DNA from: Aquabacterium sp.
GTDB taxonomy: Bacteria > Pseudomonadota > Gammaproteobacteria > Burkholderiales > Burkholderiaceae_C
Assembly: GCF_016234775.1 (NCBI RefSeq)
Contig: NZ_JACRAH010000031.1
Span: forward strand, 1-64,000
Direction: 5' to 3'
Length of the DNA: 64,000 nt
Made by a program: the position numbers and the translations under genes. Positions 1-9,074 of the stretch are shown piece after piece. The notes beneath the pieces are model-generated. The model was not told where the DNA came from. It did no database searches and saw only the letters and a list, made by a program, of their open reading frames with translations. The number at the start of each line of letters is the position of its first letter. The first letter of the stretch is position 1.

Positions 1-21
1 AGCGACCAGCACCGCGTCTAA
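1..21 (+). CDS. rpsR: 30S ribosomal protein S18, C-terminal end only
   Basis: The first seven codons in frame 1 read S-D-Q-H-R-V-stop, which is the usual C-terminus of betaproteobacterial S18. The stop codon sits just ahead of the rplI Shine-Dalgarno sequence. S18 and L9 are adjacent in the conserved rpsF-priB-rpsR-rplI operon, so context supports the call. Only six residues are visible, so the identification rests mainly on synteny. Confidence 0.75.
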   Translation, partial: SDQHRV

Positions 22-34
22 GGAGTTCTCTGTC

Positions 35-487
35 ATGCAAATCATCCTCCTCGAAAAAGTCGCCAACCTGGGCAACCTGGGTGATGTGGTCCGCGTGAAG
101 GACGGTTACGCTCGTAACTTCCTGATCCCCACTGGCCAAGCCCGTCGCGCCACTGAAAAGGCTGTCGCCGAATTCGAAGCCCGCCGCGCTGAACTGGAAA
201 AGGTTCAAGCTGAAAAGCTGGCCGCCGCTCAAGCTCTGGGCGAGAAGCTCTCCGGCAAGACCATCAACGTCACCCAGAAGGCTGGCGTGGACGGTCGCCT
301 GTTCGGCTCCGTGACCAACTTCGACATCGCTGAAGGCCTGAAGGCTGCTGGCTTCGAAGTGGCCAAGCACCAGATCCGCCTGCCTAACGGTCCTCTGAAG
401 ACTGTTGGCGAGCACCCTGTGTCGCTGTCGCTGCACACTGACGTGGTCGCTGAGATCACCGTCGCTGTGGTTGGCGAAACCGCCTAA
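35..487 (+). CDS. rplI: 50S ribosomal protein L9
   Basis: 150-residue L9, which binds 23S rRNA at the base of the L1 stalk. The family signature is visible at residues 13-30 ([18 protein letters not shown]). It is followed by the charged Ala/Glu/Lys-rich connecting helix (about 40-75) and the C-terminal domain. The length is normal for the family. The ATG at 35 is preceded by TAAGGAG, which overlaps the rpsR stop, so the two genes are translationally coupled. Two hairpins follow the stop and probably end the S6-S18-L9 transcript before dnaB. Confidence 0.98.
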   Translation: MQIILLEKVANLGNLGDVVRVKDGYARNFLIPTGQARRATEKAVAEFEARRAELEKVQAEKLAAAQALGEKLSGKTINVTQKAGVDGRLFGSVTNFDIAEGLKAAGFEVAKHQIRLPNGPLKTVGEHPVSLSLHTDVVAEITVAVVGETA

Positions 488-506
488 GTCAGGTCTTGTA
501 CCTGAA

Positions 507-526
507 GGGGTCGGCTCGCCGGCCCC
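507..526 (+). terminator. First of two hairpins downstream of rplI
   Basis: GGGGTCGGC and GCCGGCCCC pair over nine positions (one G-T wobble) across a two-base gap, 19 bp after the rplI stop. No T-tract follows. It may pause RNA polymerase together with the next hairpin. Confidence 0.4.
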
Positions 527-531
527 GAAGC

Positions 532-560
532 AAAGCCGGCCTCGTGCCGGCTTTGTCGTT
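532..560 (+). terminator. Probable rplI operon terminator
   Basis: AAAGCCGGC, a CTCGT loop and GCCGGCTTT form a perfect 9-bp hairpin at 532-554, followed by the T-rich tract GTCGTTT. It sits between rplI and dnaB on the same strand, as expected for an intrinsic terminator with a weak U-tract. Confidence 0.6.
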
Positions 561-625
561 TCACGAACACGCCCCAGGAAGGTCCTTGGCAGTTATCCCC
601 GCCGCTCCCCAGGATTTCCCAAGGC

Positions 626-665
626 TGTCCACAGACTTGCCCACATGTCCACAGAGTTACCCACA
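626..665 (+). repeat. 20-bp tandem repeat of DnaA-box-like motifs upstream of dnaB
   Basis: Positions 626-645 and 646-665 are two adjacent 20-mers that differ at only two bases. Each contains TGTCCACA and TT(G/A)CCCACA. The motif TTACCCACA at 657-665 has one mismatch to the DnaA box consensus TTWTNCACA; the others have two. TTATCCCC lies nearby at 593-600. The array ends 35 bp before the likely dnaB start, so a regulatory role is possible, but binding is inferred only. Confidence 0.55.
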
Positions 666-680
666 GGTGCCTGCTGTGGG
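660..680 (+). promoter_or_regulatory. Inverted repeat immediately upstream of dnaB
   Basis: CCCACAG (660-666) and CTGTGGG (674-680) form a perfect 7-bp inverted repeat with a 7-base centre. It overlaps the last unit of the tandem repeat and ends 20 bp before the dnaB ATG. It could be an operator or an RNA hairpin in the leader. Confidence 0.4.
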
Positions 681-700
681 CGAGCTTATGATTGCAGACC

Positions 701-2137
701 ATGGCCGCTGTTCTCCCGACCCCGTTTTCACCTTCCAAGCTCACAGACGCCATCGGCGCCGATGAAGTCGCCAAGCTGCGCGTGCCACCGCACTCCATCG
801 AGGCCGAGCAAAGCGTGCTGGGCGGCTTGCTGCTCGATAACAGCGCCTGGGACCGCGCCTCTGATCTGCTGAGCGACTCTGACTTCTATCGCCACGAGCA
901 CCAGCTCATCTTCACGGCGATTCAGCAGTTGATCAACGCCTCCAAACCGGCAGACGTGATCACGGTCTATGAACAGCTGCAGATGTCGGGCAAAGGTTCG
1001 GACGTGGGTGGCCTCGCCTACCTGAATGCTTTGGCCCAATCGGTGCCCAGCGCGGCCAACATGCGCCGCTACGCCGAGATCGTGCGCGAACGCGCCGTGC
1101 TACGCAAACTCGTCACGGTGAGCGACGAGATCGCGACCAATGCCTTCAGCCCCAACGGCAAGTCGGTGTCGGACATCCTGGACGAGGCCGAAGCCAAGAT
1201 CATGAAGATCGGCGAAGAGGGCAACAAGAATAAACAAGGCTTCCATTCGATGGACGGCCTGGTGGTCGACCTGCTGGACCGCGTGACCGAACTGGCAGAC
1301 AACGGCCTGGACGACGTCACCGGCGTGCGCACCGGTTTCATCGACATGGACAAGATGACAGCCGGCTTGCAAAAGGGCGACCTGATCATCCTGGCGGCCC
1401 GCCCCTCCATGGGTAAAACCGCTTTCGCGCTGAACATCGGCGAAAACGTGGCCGTCAACGAAGGCTTGCCTGTGGCCATCTTCTCGATGGAAATGGGCGC
1501 CTCTCAGCTTGCCCTGCGTATGGTGGGCTCGATCGGCCGCATCAACCAGCAGAACCTGCGTACCGGCCGCCTGTCTGACGACGAATGGAGCCGGCTGAGC
1601 GAAACGGTTGAAAAGCTGCGTACGGCCAATGTGTTCATCGACGAAACGCCAGGCCTCTCACCCAATGAACTGCGCGCCCGGGCGCGTCGTCTGGCTCGCC
1701 AGTTTGGCGGCACGCTCGGCCTGATCATCATCGACTACCTGCAGTTGATGAGCGGCTCAGGCGGCAACGAGGAAAACCGCGCGACCGTGATCGGTGAAAT
1801 CTCCCGGGGGCTGAAGGCCCTGGCCAAAGAGCTGCAATGCCCGGTGATCGCGCTGTCGCAGTTGAACCGTTCGGTGGAAACGCGCCCTGACAAGCGCCCC
1901 ATGATGTCCGACCTTCGCGAATCCGGCGCCATCGAGCAGGATGCGGACGTGATCATGTTCATCTACCGCGACGAGTACTACAACCGCGAATCCAAGCTAC
2001 AAGGCCAGGCCGAAATCATCATCGGCAAACAGCGTAACGGCCCTGTGGGCGCTGTGCACCTGGCCTTCCTGAAGTCCAACACGCGCTTCGAGAACCTGGC
2101 GCCTGGCACCTACACGGGCGAAGGCGACCAATACTGA
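701..2137 (+). CDS. dnaB: Replicative DNA helicase DnaB
   Basis: Hexameric 5'-3' helicase that unwinds DNA at the replication fork and recruits primase. The ATG at 701 gives 478 residues; an upstream in-frame TTG at 692 is less likely. The N-terminal domain begins at the conserved VPPHSIEAEQSVLGG (about residues 28-42). The RecA-like ATPase domain carries Walker A RPSMGKTA (about 234-241) and a Walker B-like LIIIDYLQLM. The C-terminal QRNGPVG segment is also present. The length matches the family, and there is no intein. The first 25 residues are a variable extension. The gene lies downstream of rplI, a common arrangement, but is separated from it by a terminator and a repeat array. Confidence 0.97.
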   Translation: MAAVLPTPFSPSKLTDAIGADEVAKLRVPPHSIEAEQSVLGGLLLDNSAWDRASDLLSDSDFYRHEHQLIFTAIQQLINASKPADVITVYEQLQMSGKGSDVGGLAYLNALAQSVPSAANMRRYAEIVRERAVLRKLVTVSDEIATNAFSPNGKSVSDILDEAEAKIMKIGEEGNKNKQGFHSMDGLVVDLLDRVTELADNGLDDVTGVRTGFIDMDKMTAGLQKGDLIILAARPSMGKTAFALNIGENVAVNEGLPVAIFSMEMGASQLALRMVGSIGRINQQNLRTGRLSDDEWSRLSETVEKLRTANVFIDETPGLSPNELRARARRLARQFGGTLGLIIIDYLQLMSGSGGNEENRATVIGEISRGLKALAKELQCPVIALSQLNRSVETRPDKRPMMSDLRESGAIEQDADVIMFIYRDEYYNRESKLQGQAEIIIGKQRNGPVGAVHLAFLKSNTRFENLAPGTYTGEGDQY

Positions 2138-2164
2138 TCGCCTTGGGTGCCGCCTACCAGCCGC

Positions 2165-2605
2165 CTACAGACCGTGACGTGCCAGCCAGGCCTGCAATTG
2201 AGCTGGCGGCAAGGCACCCGACACCCGATCCTGTTCACGCCCCTGCTTGAACAGGGCCAGCGTCGGGATGCTGCGGATGTTGTAGCGGGCCCCGAGTGAG
2301 GGCTCTGCCTCGGTGTCCACCTTGGCAAAGCGAATGCGACCGGCATAGATACCGGCCTGCTGGGCAAATACCGGCGCAAACATCTTGCAGGGCCCACACC
2401 AGGGCGCCCAGAAGTCAACCAGCACGGGTAGTTGATCGCGGGTAATGAAGCGCTCGAAATTGCGCGCAGTCAGCACAACGGGCAAGGATGGCAGTACGGC
2501 TTGACCGCACTTGCCGCACTGCGCGCCATCGTTGACACGTGTAGAAGGCACGCGGTTGATGGTCTCACAGTGCGGGCAGACCAGTTCCAGTGATGTGCTT
2601 GACAT
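2165..2605 (-). CDS. trxC: Thioredoxin 2 with N-terminal zinc ribbon
   Basis: 146-residue thioredoxin that reduces protein disulfides in the cytoplasm. Two CxxC pairs (C10/C13 and C30/C33) form the zinc ribbon typical of thioredoxin 2. The active site WCGPC is at residues 69-73 and the cis-proline motif RSIPT lies further on. The ATG at 2605 is chosen because homology begins there; the frame extends upstream without recognisable sequence. In E. coli this type is induced by OxyR, but no OxyR site was identified here. It converges with dnaB across a 27-bp gap. Confidence 0.93.
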   Translation of the reverse strand: MSSTSLELVCPHCETINRVPSTRVNDGAQCGKCGQAVLPSLPVVLTARNFERFITRDQLPVLVDFWAPWCGPCKMFAPVFAQQAGIYAGRIRFAKVDTEAEPSLGARYNIRSIPTLALFKQGREQDRVSGALPPAQLQAWLARHGL

Positions 2606-2714
2606 GGGATCGCTCCAACTCGGCAACATACCCCATATCGTATCGACCGGCCAGTTTTCAAGGCCTGAGACAGCCCTTACTTGAGAGGACGGGATGCCCC
2701 GCCCCCCTAGAGGC

Positions 2715-3413
2715 TCAATCGTCGTTGCCGCCAAAAGCCATCAACAACTGCAGCAACGAGGAAAACACGTTGTAGACGTTGAGGTAGATCGCCAACGTCG
2801 CGGTCACGTAGTTCGTCTCACCGCCGTCCATGATGCGCTTGATGTCGTACAGGATGAAGGCAGAGAAGATCAGCACGGCCATGGTCGAGATCGCCAGATG
2901 CAGGGCGGGCATCTGCAGCCAGATATTGGCCACAGCTGCCACCAGGATCACGATCATGCCCATGAACAGCCACTTGCCCATGCTGGACAGGTCTCGCTTG
3001 ATCGTGCTGGCCAGGACCGACATACCCAGGAAAACGGCCCCGGTGCCACCGAAGGCCAGTGAAATCAGGCTGGCGCCATTGGACATCCCGAGCGCATGGC
3101 CAATCAACCGCGACAGCATCAAGCCCATGAAGAAGGTGAAGCCCAGCAGAAGCGCCACACCCACGCCGGAATTCTTGAACTTCTCGATCGCGAAAAAGAA
3201 GCCAAACGAGATACCCATGAACAACAGGAAGCCCATCAAGGGGCTTCCGGCCATGAAGCTGAAGCCCATGGACACACCCAGCCAGGCGCCCAACACGGTT
3301 GGCAGCATCGACAAGGCCAGCAAGGCATAGGTATTGCGCAGCACACGCTGGCGATCTACGCCCAGCGACGAGCCGCCATAAACGACATCTAGGGGTTTGA
3401 TAGAACGATCCAT
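2715..3413 (-). CDS. Bax inhibitor-1 / YccA family membrane protein
   Basis: 232 residues with about seven hydrophobic segments, starting MDRSIKPLDVVYG. It belongs to the UPF0005/BI-1 family. In E. coli the paralogue YccA modulates FtsH proteolysis in the inner membrane; other members are putative ion channels. The conserved Asp-containing last helices (YDIKRIMDGGE ... YLNVYNVFSSLLQLL) are present. The ATG at 3413 begins the family-like sequence; the frame continues upstream without similarity. The link to FtsH is family knowledge. The FtsH regulators hflK and hflC lie elsewhere in this window. Confidence 0.88.
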   Translation of the reverse strand: MDRSIKPLDVVYGGSSLGVDRQRVLRNTYALLALSMLPTVLGAWLGVSMGFSFMAGSPLMGFLLFMGISFGFFFAIEKFKNSGVGVALLLGFTFFMGLMLSRLIGHALGMSNGASLISLAFGGTGAVFLGMSVLASTIKRDLSSMGKWLFMGMIVILVAAVANIWLQMPALHLAISTMAVLIFSAFILYDIKRIMDGGETNYVTATLAIYLNVYNVFSSLLQLLMAFGGNDD

Positions 3414-3547
3414 GAATCCTCCGAAAGAAACAGACGGTGCGGCCAGCGCGGCACCCATGCGCGGATTGTAGGCTGTGCCACACGGATATAGGGACAAACT
3501 GCCTCGTTAACAGCCTTGGCAATGCATGGTTTTTCCACAGGATGACA

Positions 3548-4372
3548 TCACGCAGACTGGCGGCGGCGCAAGGACTCATACAGGCAGACCGCCGCCGCCG
3601 CCGCCACATTGAGTGACTCCTCTCCACCAGGCTGCGGTATGGCCACTCGCAACTGGCATTTCGCCATGACGGACTCTGCCACGCCCTGCCCCTCATGCCC
3701 CATGACCCAGGCGCAGGGATCCGGCAAGGGTGCGGAGGGCAACATCTGATCGGTATGTGAACTGGTGGCCACCATGGGCACGCCCAGGGCATCCAGGTCA
3801 TCGGCATTGACCTGCTCGACCAGATGCAAGGCAAAGTGCGCGCCCATGCCCGCCCTTAGAACCTTGCCCGACCACAGCGCAGCCGTCCCCTTGAGGGCCA
3901 CGAGTTGCTCAAACCCCATGGCCGAGGCACTGCGCAGGATACTGCCCACATTGCCCGCATCCTGAACGCGATCCAGCACCACCGTGCGGACACCCGGACG
4001 GATACCAGCGCCCTGCCCATCCAGCCCAGGCCGATTCAGCAAGAAGCCCAGGCGCGCCGGGGATTCCAGGCTCGTGAACGCCTTCCACAAGGCCTCGGGC
4101 ACCACCACCACCTTGCTTGCCTGCCTGGCCAGCTCGCTGAGCCGGCGGGCCTGCTCATCAAAAGCCTGCGCCACGCCGTGCTCGCCCTGCCAGGCAGTAT
4201 CGGCGATCACAGCCAGCGCGACCGGCACGCCGCGCGCCAGGCAGGCCGAGCACAGGTGATCGCCTTCCAGCCAGACCTCGCCCAGCTTGCGGTAGGCAGA
4301 CGGATCCTGCACATGTTTGCGCAAGCGCTGAACCAGCGGGTTGTCGCGGGAGGTGATCAGTTGAGTCGTCAT
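3548..4372 (-). CDS. TrmH/SpoU-family RNA 2'-O-methyltransferase
   Basis: 274-residue SPOUT methyltransferase. The N-terminal substrate-binding domain begins ITSRDNPLVQRLRKH. The knotted catalytic domain shows motif 1 VLDRVQDAGNVGSILRSA, motif 2 WVMGHEGQGV and motif 3 IPQPGGEESLNVAAA, which bind S-adenosylmethionine. The exact rRNA or tRNA target cannot be told from sequence. It lies 21 bp after rnhB and is probably the last gene of the long lpx chain. Its C-terminus is short, ending just after motif 3, as is usual. Confidence 0.9.
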   Translation of the reverse strand: MTTQLITSRDNPLVQRLRKHVQDPSAYRKLGEVWLEGDHLCSACLARGVPVALAVIADTAWQGEHGVAQAFDEQARRLSELARQASKVVVVPEALWKAFTSLESPARLGFLLNRPGLDGQGAGIRPGVRTVVLDRVQDAGNVGSILRSASAMGFEQLVALKGTAALWSGKVLRAGMGAHFALHLVEQVNADDLDALGVPMVATSSHTDQMLPSAPLPDPCAWVMGHEGQGVAESVMAKCQLRVAIPQPGGEESLNVAAAAAVCLYESLRRRQSA

Positions 4373-4393
4373 GAATGTGTCAGGGCCTGGAGG

Positions 4394-5131
4394 TCAACGT
4401 CGCCCCGAACGCGGCTGCACCAGAGAGGGATCGGGCGCCAGGCCCAGCACCACCTTCACGGGGCCGAAACTGCGGCGATGTGCAGGCGTCGCGCCATGCA
4501 GCTTCAGGGCAGCGACATGGTCAGCGGTGGGATAGCCCTTGTGCCCGTCAAAACCGTACTGGGGATAGGCCTCGTGCAACTGTTCGCACAGGCGGTCACG
4601 ATGCACCTTGGCCAGGATGGACGCCGCCGAAATGGCCTGCACCTTGGCATCACCCTTGACGATGGCCTGCGCCGGCACATTGAGCGGCGGCACGCGGTTG
4701 CCATCCACCTGCACCATGGCCGGCTTCAGCCTAAGCCCTTCAACCGCACGACGCATGGCCAGCATGGTGGCGTGCAGGATGTTGAGCTCGTCGATTTCTT
4801 CGACACTGGCTTCGGCAATGCAGCAGCACAGTGCCTTGGCCCGAATCTCGTCGTACAAACGCTCACGGGCGCGCGCGGTCAGCTTCTTGGAGTCCGCCAG
4901 CCCGGCGATCGGCTGCTGATCATCCAGGATCACCGCAGCGGCCACCACCGGGCCCGCCAATGGCCCACGCCCTGCCTCATCCACACCGGCCAGCAGCCCG
5001 GCCGAGGCAGTCGGCCACAACAGATCGAGCTGTTCGGGCACCACGAGTTCGGCAACGGCCTTGCTGGCCCGGCCGCCCTGGGTGGCCGTGGTGGGCGCTT
5101 TAACGGCTTTCGAGGACTTGGGCGATGGCAT
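4394..5131 (-). CDS. rnhB: Ribonuclease HII
   Basis: 245-residue RNase HII, which cuts RNA in RNA-DNA hybrids and removes single ribonucleotides from DNA. The catalytic signature [15 protein letters not shown] follows about 48 residues of Lys/Ala/Thr-rich leader, and [16 protein letters not shown] follows it. The usual family length is near 200, so the N-terminal extension is extra or the start is too early. The ORF overlaps the end of lpxB by 32 bp, consistent with translational coupling in the lpxA-lpxB-rnhB order known from many proteobacteria. Confidence 0.94.
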   Translation of the reverse strand: MPSPKSSKAVKAPTTATQGGRASKAVAELVVPEQLDLLWPTASAGLLAGVDEAGRGPLAGPVVAAAVILDDQQPIAGLADSKKLTARARERLYDEIRAKALCCCIAEASVEEIDELNILHATMLAMRRAVEGLRLKPAMVQVDGNRVPPLNVPAQAIVKGDAKVQAISAASILAKVHRDRLCEQLHEAYPQYGFDGHKGYPTADHVAALKLHGATPAHRRSFGPVKVVLGLAPDPSLVQPRSGRR

Positions 5132-6254
5132 CGCTGGCGGCCTGGGCGGTATTGCGCCTCAGGGTATGGTGAAGTTCAAGAAAACGCTGCTGCACCGACT
5201 GCGCACGGGCCGGATTGTCCAGCCAGGCGAGTACGTCAGCAGCCAGTTGTTCAGGGTTGGCGTCGTGCTGCAAGCGCTCAGGCACGACAAAATCGCGCAG
5301 CAGGATGTTGGGCAGGCCCACCCAGGGCAGGTAAGCCATGCGCTTCATGATGGGCCAACTCAGTGCGCTGATCTTGTAGGCGATGACCATGGGGCGCTTG
5401 AACAGAGCGGCTTCCAAGGTGGCGGTGCCACTGGCGATCAGCGTCACGTCGCAAGCGGCCAACGCGTCGTGCGATTGGCCATCGAGCACCACGAGCCTGG
5501 CCTTGTCGGGCACATGCTCGGCCACCATCGGGTCGATCAGCCCGCGCATGCCCGGCACCACCGGCAGCACAAAACGCAGGTCCGGGCGCATCTGGCTCAG
5601 GCGGGCGATCGTTTGCAGGAAGGTCGGCGCGATATACCGAATCTCACCGCCACGACTGCCCGGCAAAACGGCCACCACAGGCGCATCGGCAGGCAAGCCC
5701 AGCTTGGCGCGAGCGGCCTCACGCGGCACCTCCAGCGGGAAGGTATCCGCCAGCGGATGCCCCACGAAGGTGGCCGCAATGCCCTTGTCGTGATACAGCT
5801 GAGGCTCGAACGGAAACAGGCACAACATGTGATCCACCGATTGATGGATCTTGTTGATGCGCCCTCCCCGCCAGGCCCAGATGGAGGGGCTGACAAAGTG
5901 CACGGTCTTGATGCCGGCGGTCTTCAGACGCGCCTCCAGCCCCAGGTTGAAGTCAGGCGCATCCACCCCGATGAACACATCGGGGCGCTCCTTGCGCAGG
6001 CGTTCACTCAGTTGCTCCCGGATGCCCCAGATCTCGCGAAAGCGCCGCAGCACTTCCAGGTTGAAGCCATGCACAGCCAGCTTCTCGTACGGCCAATGCG
6101 CCTCGAAGCCGTGCGCCGCCATACGCGGCCCGCCGATGCCGGAGGCCGTCAGATCGGGCCAACGGGCTTTCATGCCGCCAAGCAGCAAGCCGGCCAGCAG
6201 ATCCCCGGAGGTCTCGCCGGCCACCATGGCCACCCGAGGTGCGGCGGTCCCCAT
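5100..6254 (-). CDS. lpxB: Lipid-A-disaccharide synthase
   Basis: 384-residue GT19 glycosyltransferase that joins UDP-2,3-diacylglucosamine and lipid X to give the lipid A disaccharide, on the inner face of the cytoplasmic membrane. Characteristic segments are [12 protein letters not shown] near the N-terminus, [17 protein letters not shown] and [11 protein letters not shown]. The ATG at 6254 lies 6 bp after the lpxA stop; an in-frame TTG at 6263 is the alternative. It is followed by rnhB with a 32-bp overlap. Confidence 0.96.
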   Translation of the reverse strand: MGTAAPRVAMVAGETSGDLLAGLLLGGMKARWPDLTASGIGGPRMAAHGFEAHWPYEKLAVHGFNLEVLRRFREIWGIREQLSERLRKERPDVFIGVDAPDFNLGLEARLKTAGIKTVHFVSPSIWAWRGGRINKIHQSVDHMLCLFPFEPQLYHDKGIAATFVGHPLADTFPLEVPREAARAKLGLPADAPVVAVLPGSRGGEIRYIAPTFLQTIARLSQMRPDLRFVLPVVPGMRGLIDPMVAEHVPDKARLVVLDGQSHDALAACDVTLIASGTATLEAALFKRPMVIAYKISALSWPIMKRMAYLPWVGLPNILLRDFVVPERLQHDANPEQLAADVLAWLDNPARAQSVQQRFLELHHTLRRNTAQAASDAIAQVLESR

Positions 6255-6259
6255 GGGCG

Positions 6260-7048
6260 TCAACGCACGATGCCGCGCGTCGCGTCAGCGAGGAAAGCCA
6301 GCATCATGTCGATGTCGGCATCCGCTTCGGCATGTTGCCCGCGCAAGGTGGCGATCTCGGCCTTGGCGGCCTCCAGCGTGAGGCCCTTGCGGTACAGCGT
6401 GCGGTACATCTGCTTGAGGATGCTCAGCCGCTCAGGCACATAACCACGACGACGCGGGCCTTCCTGGTGGACGTTCTGAGCCTCGGCCGGGTTGCCGGAA
6501 GCCTGAATGAAAGGGGGCAAGTCTTGCGACAGGCGGGTCTGGAAGCCCACCATGGCGAAGTCGCCGATGCGCACGAACTGGTGCACACCGCTGATGCCGC
6601 CGATCAAGGTGTAATTGCCCACGGTCACATGTCCGGCGAACTGCACCGAGTTGGCAATGACATTGTGGTTGCCGATGACGCAGTCATGCGCCACATGGAC
6701 ATAGGCCATGATCCAGTTGTCATCGCCGATCTGCGTGATGCCCTTGTCCTGCACGGTGCCCGTGTTGAACGTGGTGAACTCGCGGATGGTGTTGCGGTCG
6801 CCGATCACGAGCCTGGTCGGCTCGCCCGCGTACTTCTTGTCCTGAGGGTCGCCGCCCAGTGAAGCGAACTGGTAGATACGGTTGTCGCGCCCGATCGTGG
6901 TGTGGCCCTCGATCACGCAATGCGCGCCAACGCTCGAGCCTTCGCCGATGACCACATGAGGACCGATGATCGAATAAGGGCCAACCGATACGGACTCGGC
7001 CAGTTGCGCCTGGGGATCGACGATCGCGGTGGGATGGATGTTCGCCAT
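6260..7048 (-). CDS. lpxA: UDP-N-acetylglucosamine acyltransferase
   Basis: 262 residues, the same length as E. coli LpxA. It adds the first R-3-hydroxyacyl chain to UDP-GlcNAc and so starts lipid A synthesis. The N-terminal half is a left-handed beta-helix of hexapeptide repeats starting [13 protein letters not shown]. The HVAHDC segment carries the catalytic histidine, and a helical C-terminal domain follows. The ATG at 7048 is set by the conserved MANIHPTA start. It sits 7 bp after fabZ, in the lpxD-fabZ-lpxA-lpxB order. Confidence 0.97.
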   Translation of the reverse strand: MANIHPTAIVDPQAQLAESVSVGPYSIIGPHVVIGEGSSVGAHCVIEGHTTIGRDNRIYQFASLGGDPQDKKYAGEPTRLVIGDRNTIREFTTFNTGTVQDKGITQIGDDNWIMAYVHVAHDCVIGNHNVIANSVQFAGHVTVGNYTLIGGISGVHQFVRIGDFAMVGFQTRLSQDLPPFIQASGNPAEAQNVHQEGPRRRGYVPERLSILKQMYRTLYRKGLTLEAAKAEIATLRGQHAEADADIDMMLAFLADATRGIVR

Positions 7049-7055
7049 GTCTGGA

Positions 7056-7493
7056 TCAGGCCACCTTGCGTACGGTGCACATGAGTTGGGCCGACACCGC
7101 CAACTCTTCACCGACAAACGCCTGCGCATTGAACTTGTAGATGCCGGCCTTCGCACGATCGAGTTGCACATCCAGGATCAACTGGTCACCCGGCTCCACC
7201 GGACGTTTGAAGCGCGCGCCATCAATACCCACAAAGTAATAGACGGAATCTTCATCGGCACCCTTGCCTTGTGAATCAAACGCCAGCAGGGCAGCCGCCT
7301 GGGCTAGCGCCTCAAGCATCATGACGCCAGGCATGACGGGCCGTGTAGGAAAGTGCCCCTGGAAGAACGGCTCGTTGATGGTCACGTTCTTCAAGGCGCG
7401 GATCCGCACGTTCTTTTCGATCTCCAGCACGCGGTCCACCATCAGGAAGGGGTAGCGATGCGGGAGTTTTTCGAGGATCTTGTGGATGTCCAT
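7056..7493 (-). CDS. fabZ: 3-hydroxyacyl-[ACP] dehydratase FabZ
   Basis: 145-residue hot-dog-fold dehydratase of fatty acid elongation. The N-terminal [11 protein letters not shown] and the active-site region [20 protein letters not shown] (catalytic His and Glu) are intact. The ATG at 7493 shares its A with the TGA of lpxD (TGATG), a classic coupled stop-start; a GTG one codon earlier is the alternative. FabZ competes with LpxA and LpxD for R-3-hydroxyacyl-ACP, which explains its place between them. Confidence 0.97.
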   Translation of the reverse strand: MDIHKILEKLPHRYPFLMVDRVLEIEKNVRIRALKNVTINEPFFQGHFPTRPVMPGVMMLEALAQAAALLAFDSQGKGADEDSVYYFVGIDGARFKRPVEPGDQLILDVQLDRAKAGIYKFNAQAFVGEELAVSAQLMCTVRKVA

Positions 7494-8566
7494 CACGATT
7501 TGATCTGTTTCTCTAGGGTACGGATGCGATCACGCAGGGCATGGAGTTGCCGCAGCGTGGCCGCGTTCTTCTCCCAGGATGCGTTGTCGTCGAAGGGGAA
7601 CACCCCGGTGTACATGCCGGGCTGTGGAATGGAGCGGGAAATCAGCGTGCCGGAAGACACGTGCACATTGTCAGCCAACGTGAGATGGCCCAGGATCATG
7701 CCGGCGCCGCCCACGGTGCAGTGCTTGCCGATGCGCGCACTGCCCGCCACGCCGACGCAGCCGGCCATGGCCGAATGCTCGCCGATGTGCACGTTGTGCG
7801 CGATCTGAACCAGGTTGTCGAGCTTCACGCCCTTGTCGATCACGGTGTCTTCGATCGCACCGCGATCCACGCAGGTGTTGGCCCCGAGTTCCACATCGTC
7901 ACCGATGCGCACGGCACCAAGCTGTTCGATCTTTTCCCAGCGACCCTGGTTGGGCGCAAAACCAAAGCCGTCCGCACCAATCACCACCCCGCTGTGCAGG
8001 ATGCAGCGCTCACCGACCACACAATCGAAGCCCAGCGTGACGTGAGGCGCCAGCTTGCTGCCAGCGCCGATGCGCGCACGCGCGCCCACTGCACAGTGAG
8101 AGCCGACAATCACGTTGTCGCCAATGACCACACCGGCCTCGATCACCACCAGCGGACCGATGGTCACACCCTGCCCAATCACCGCCGTCGCATCAACCAC
8201 GGCAGACGGGTGAACGGCTGCGGCAGGACGAGGCCGCACACGGGTCGCCCACCATTGGGTCAGGCGCGCAAAGTAAAGATAAGGGTCGTCGCAGACGATG
8301 GCAGCACCACGCGCAGCCGCCTCATCTTTTACGGCCGGGCTGACGATCACGCACACAGCCAGTGTCGATGCCAGTTGACTGCGGTATTTCGGGTTGGACA
8401 GAAACGAGATGGCATCAGGGCGAACTGTGTCCAGCGCCCCGATGTGGCGAATCACAGTGTCACGATGGCCCAGCAATTCACCACCCAGCGCATCGACCAA
8501 CGCACCGAGCGTGGTGGCGGGGTTGAGCGCGGCACGGTCGTCTTGCGCGATATGCGGGGCGCTCAC
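7493..8566 (-). CDS. lpxD: UDP-3-O-acylglucosamine N-acyltransferase
   Basis: 357-residue acyltransferase that adds the second 3-hydroxyacyl chain in lipid A synthesis. It has an N-terminal uridine-binding domain, a long hexapeptide-repeat beta-helix (about residues 100-300) with the catalytic-His segment [16 protein letters not shown], and a C-terminal helix. The start is GTG, overlapping the skp TGA by 4 bp, so translation is likely coupled. The neighbours skp and fabZ match the standard cluster. Confidence 0.96.
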   Translation of the reverse strand: MSAPHIAQDDRAALNPATTLGALVDALGGELLGHRDTVIRHIGALDTVRPDAISFLSNPKYRSQLASTLAVCVIVSPAVKDEAAARGAAIVCDDPYLYFARLTQWWATRVRPRPAAAVHPSAVVDATAVIGQGVTIGPLVVIEAGVVIGDNVIVGSHCAVGARARIGAGSKLAPHVTLGFDCVVGERCILHSGVVIGADGFGFAPNQGRWEKIEQLGAVRIGDDVELGANTCVDRGAIEDTVIDKGVKLDNLVQIAHNVHIGEHSAMAGCVGVAGSARIGKHCTVGGAGMILGHLTLADNVHVSSGTLISRSIPQPGMYTGVFPFDDNASWEKNAATLRQLHALRDRIRTLEKQIKS

Positions 8567-9072
8567 TTGGCAGATCCGGTATCCAGTGCCTTGATGACCT
8601 TGCCAGTGATGTCCACACGATTGCTGGCGAACACGGCTTCCTGCAGGATCAGGTCGAACTTTTCCTGTTCGAAGATCTGTTTGACCACCCGATTGGCACG
8701 GTCGAGGATGCTGGTCAGCTCCTCGTTTTTCCGCTGGTTGAAATCCTCTTGGAACTCGCGGCGTTTACGCTGCAATTCACGATCCTGATCCAGCAGATCA
8801 CGTTGACGGCGAATGCGCTCACTTTCGCCCAGCGTCGGAGCGTCTTTCTCAAACCGCTCGGAGGCCGACTTGATGACGCCTTCGATCTTGTTGAGCTCTT
8901 TCTCGCGAGGCTTGAACTCGGCCTCCAGCTTGGTCTGCGCTGCTTTGGCGGCAGTGGTGTCACGCAGCACACGGTCCAGATTGACCACGCCAATCTTGAG
9001 CTCCTGGCCATGAGCGGCCAAGGAGACCAACACAGTGATGCTGGCAAGCAGAATCTTGCGAATCGATTTCAT
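8563..9072 (-). CDS. skp: OmpH/Skp family periplasmic chaperone
   Basis: 169 residues. A signal peptide (about residues 1-22: a basic start, a hydrophobic stretch and AHG before QE) is followed by [20 protein letters not shown] and a long charged helical region of about 100 residues. Those helices form the tentacles of the Skp trimer, which carries unfolded outer-membrane proteins to the Bam complex. It starts 2 bp after the bamA stop and its stop overlaps the lpxD start. The family is clear; client range cannot be judged from sequence. Confidence 0.93.
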   Translation of the reverse strand: MKSIRKILLASITVLVSLAAHGQELKIGVVNLDRVLRDTTAAKAAQTKLEAEFKPREKELNKIEGVIKSASERFEKDAPTLGESERIRRQRDLLDQDRELQRKRREFQEDFNQRKNEELTSILDRANRVVKQIFEQEKFDLILQEAVFASNRVDITGKVIKALDTGSAK

Positions 9073-9074
9073 GA

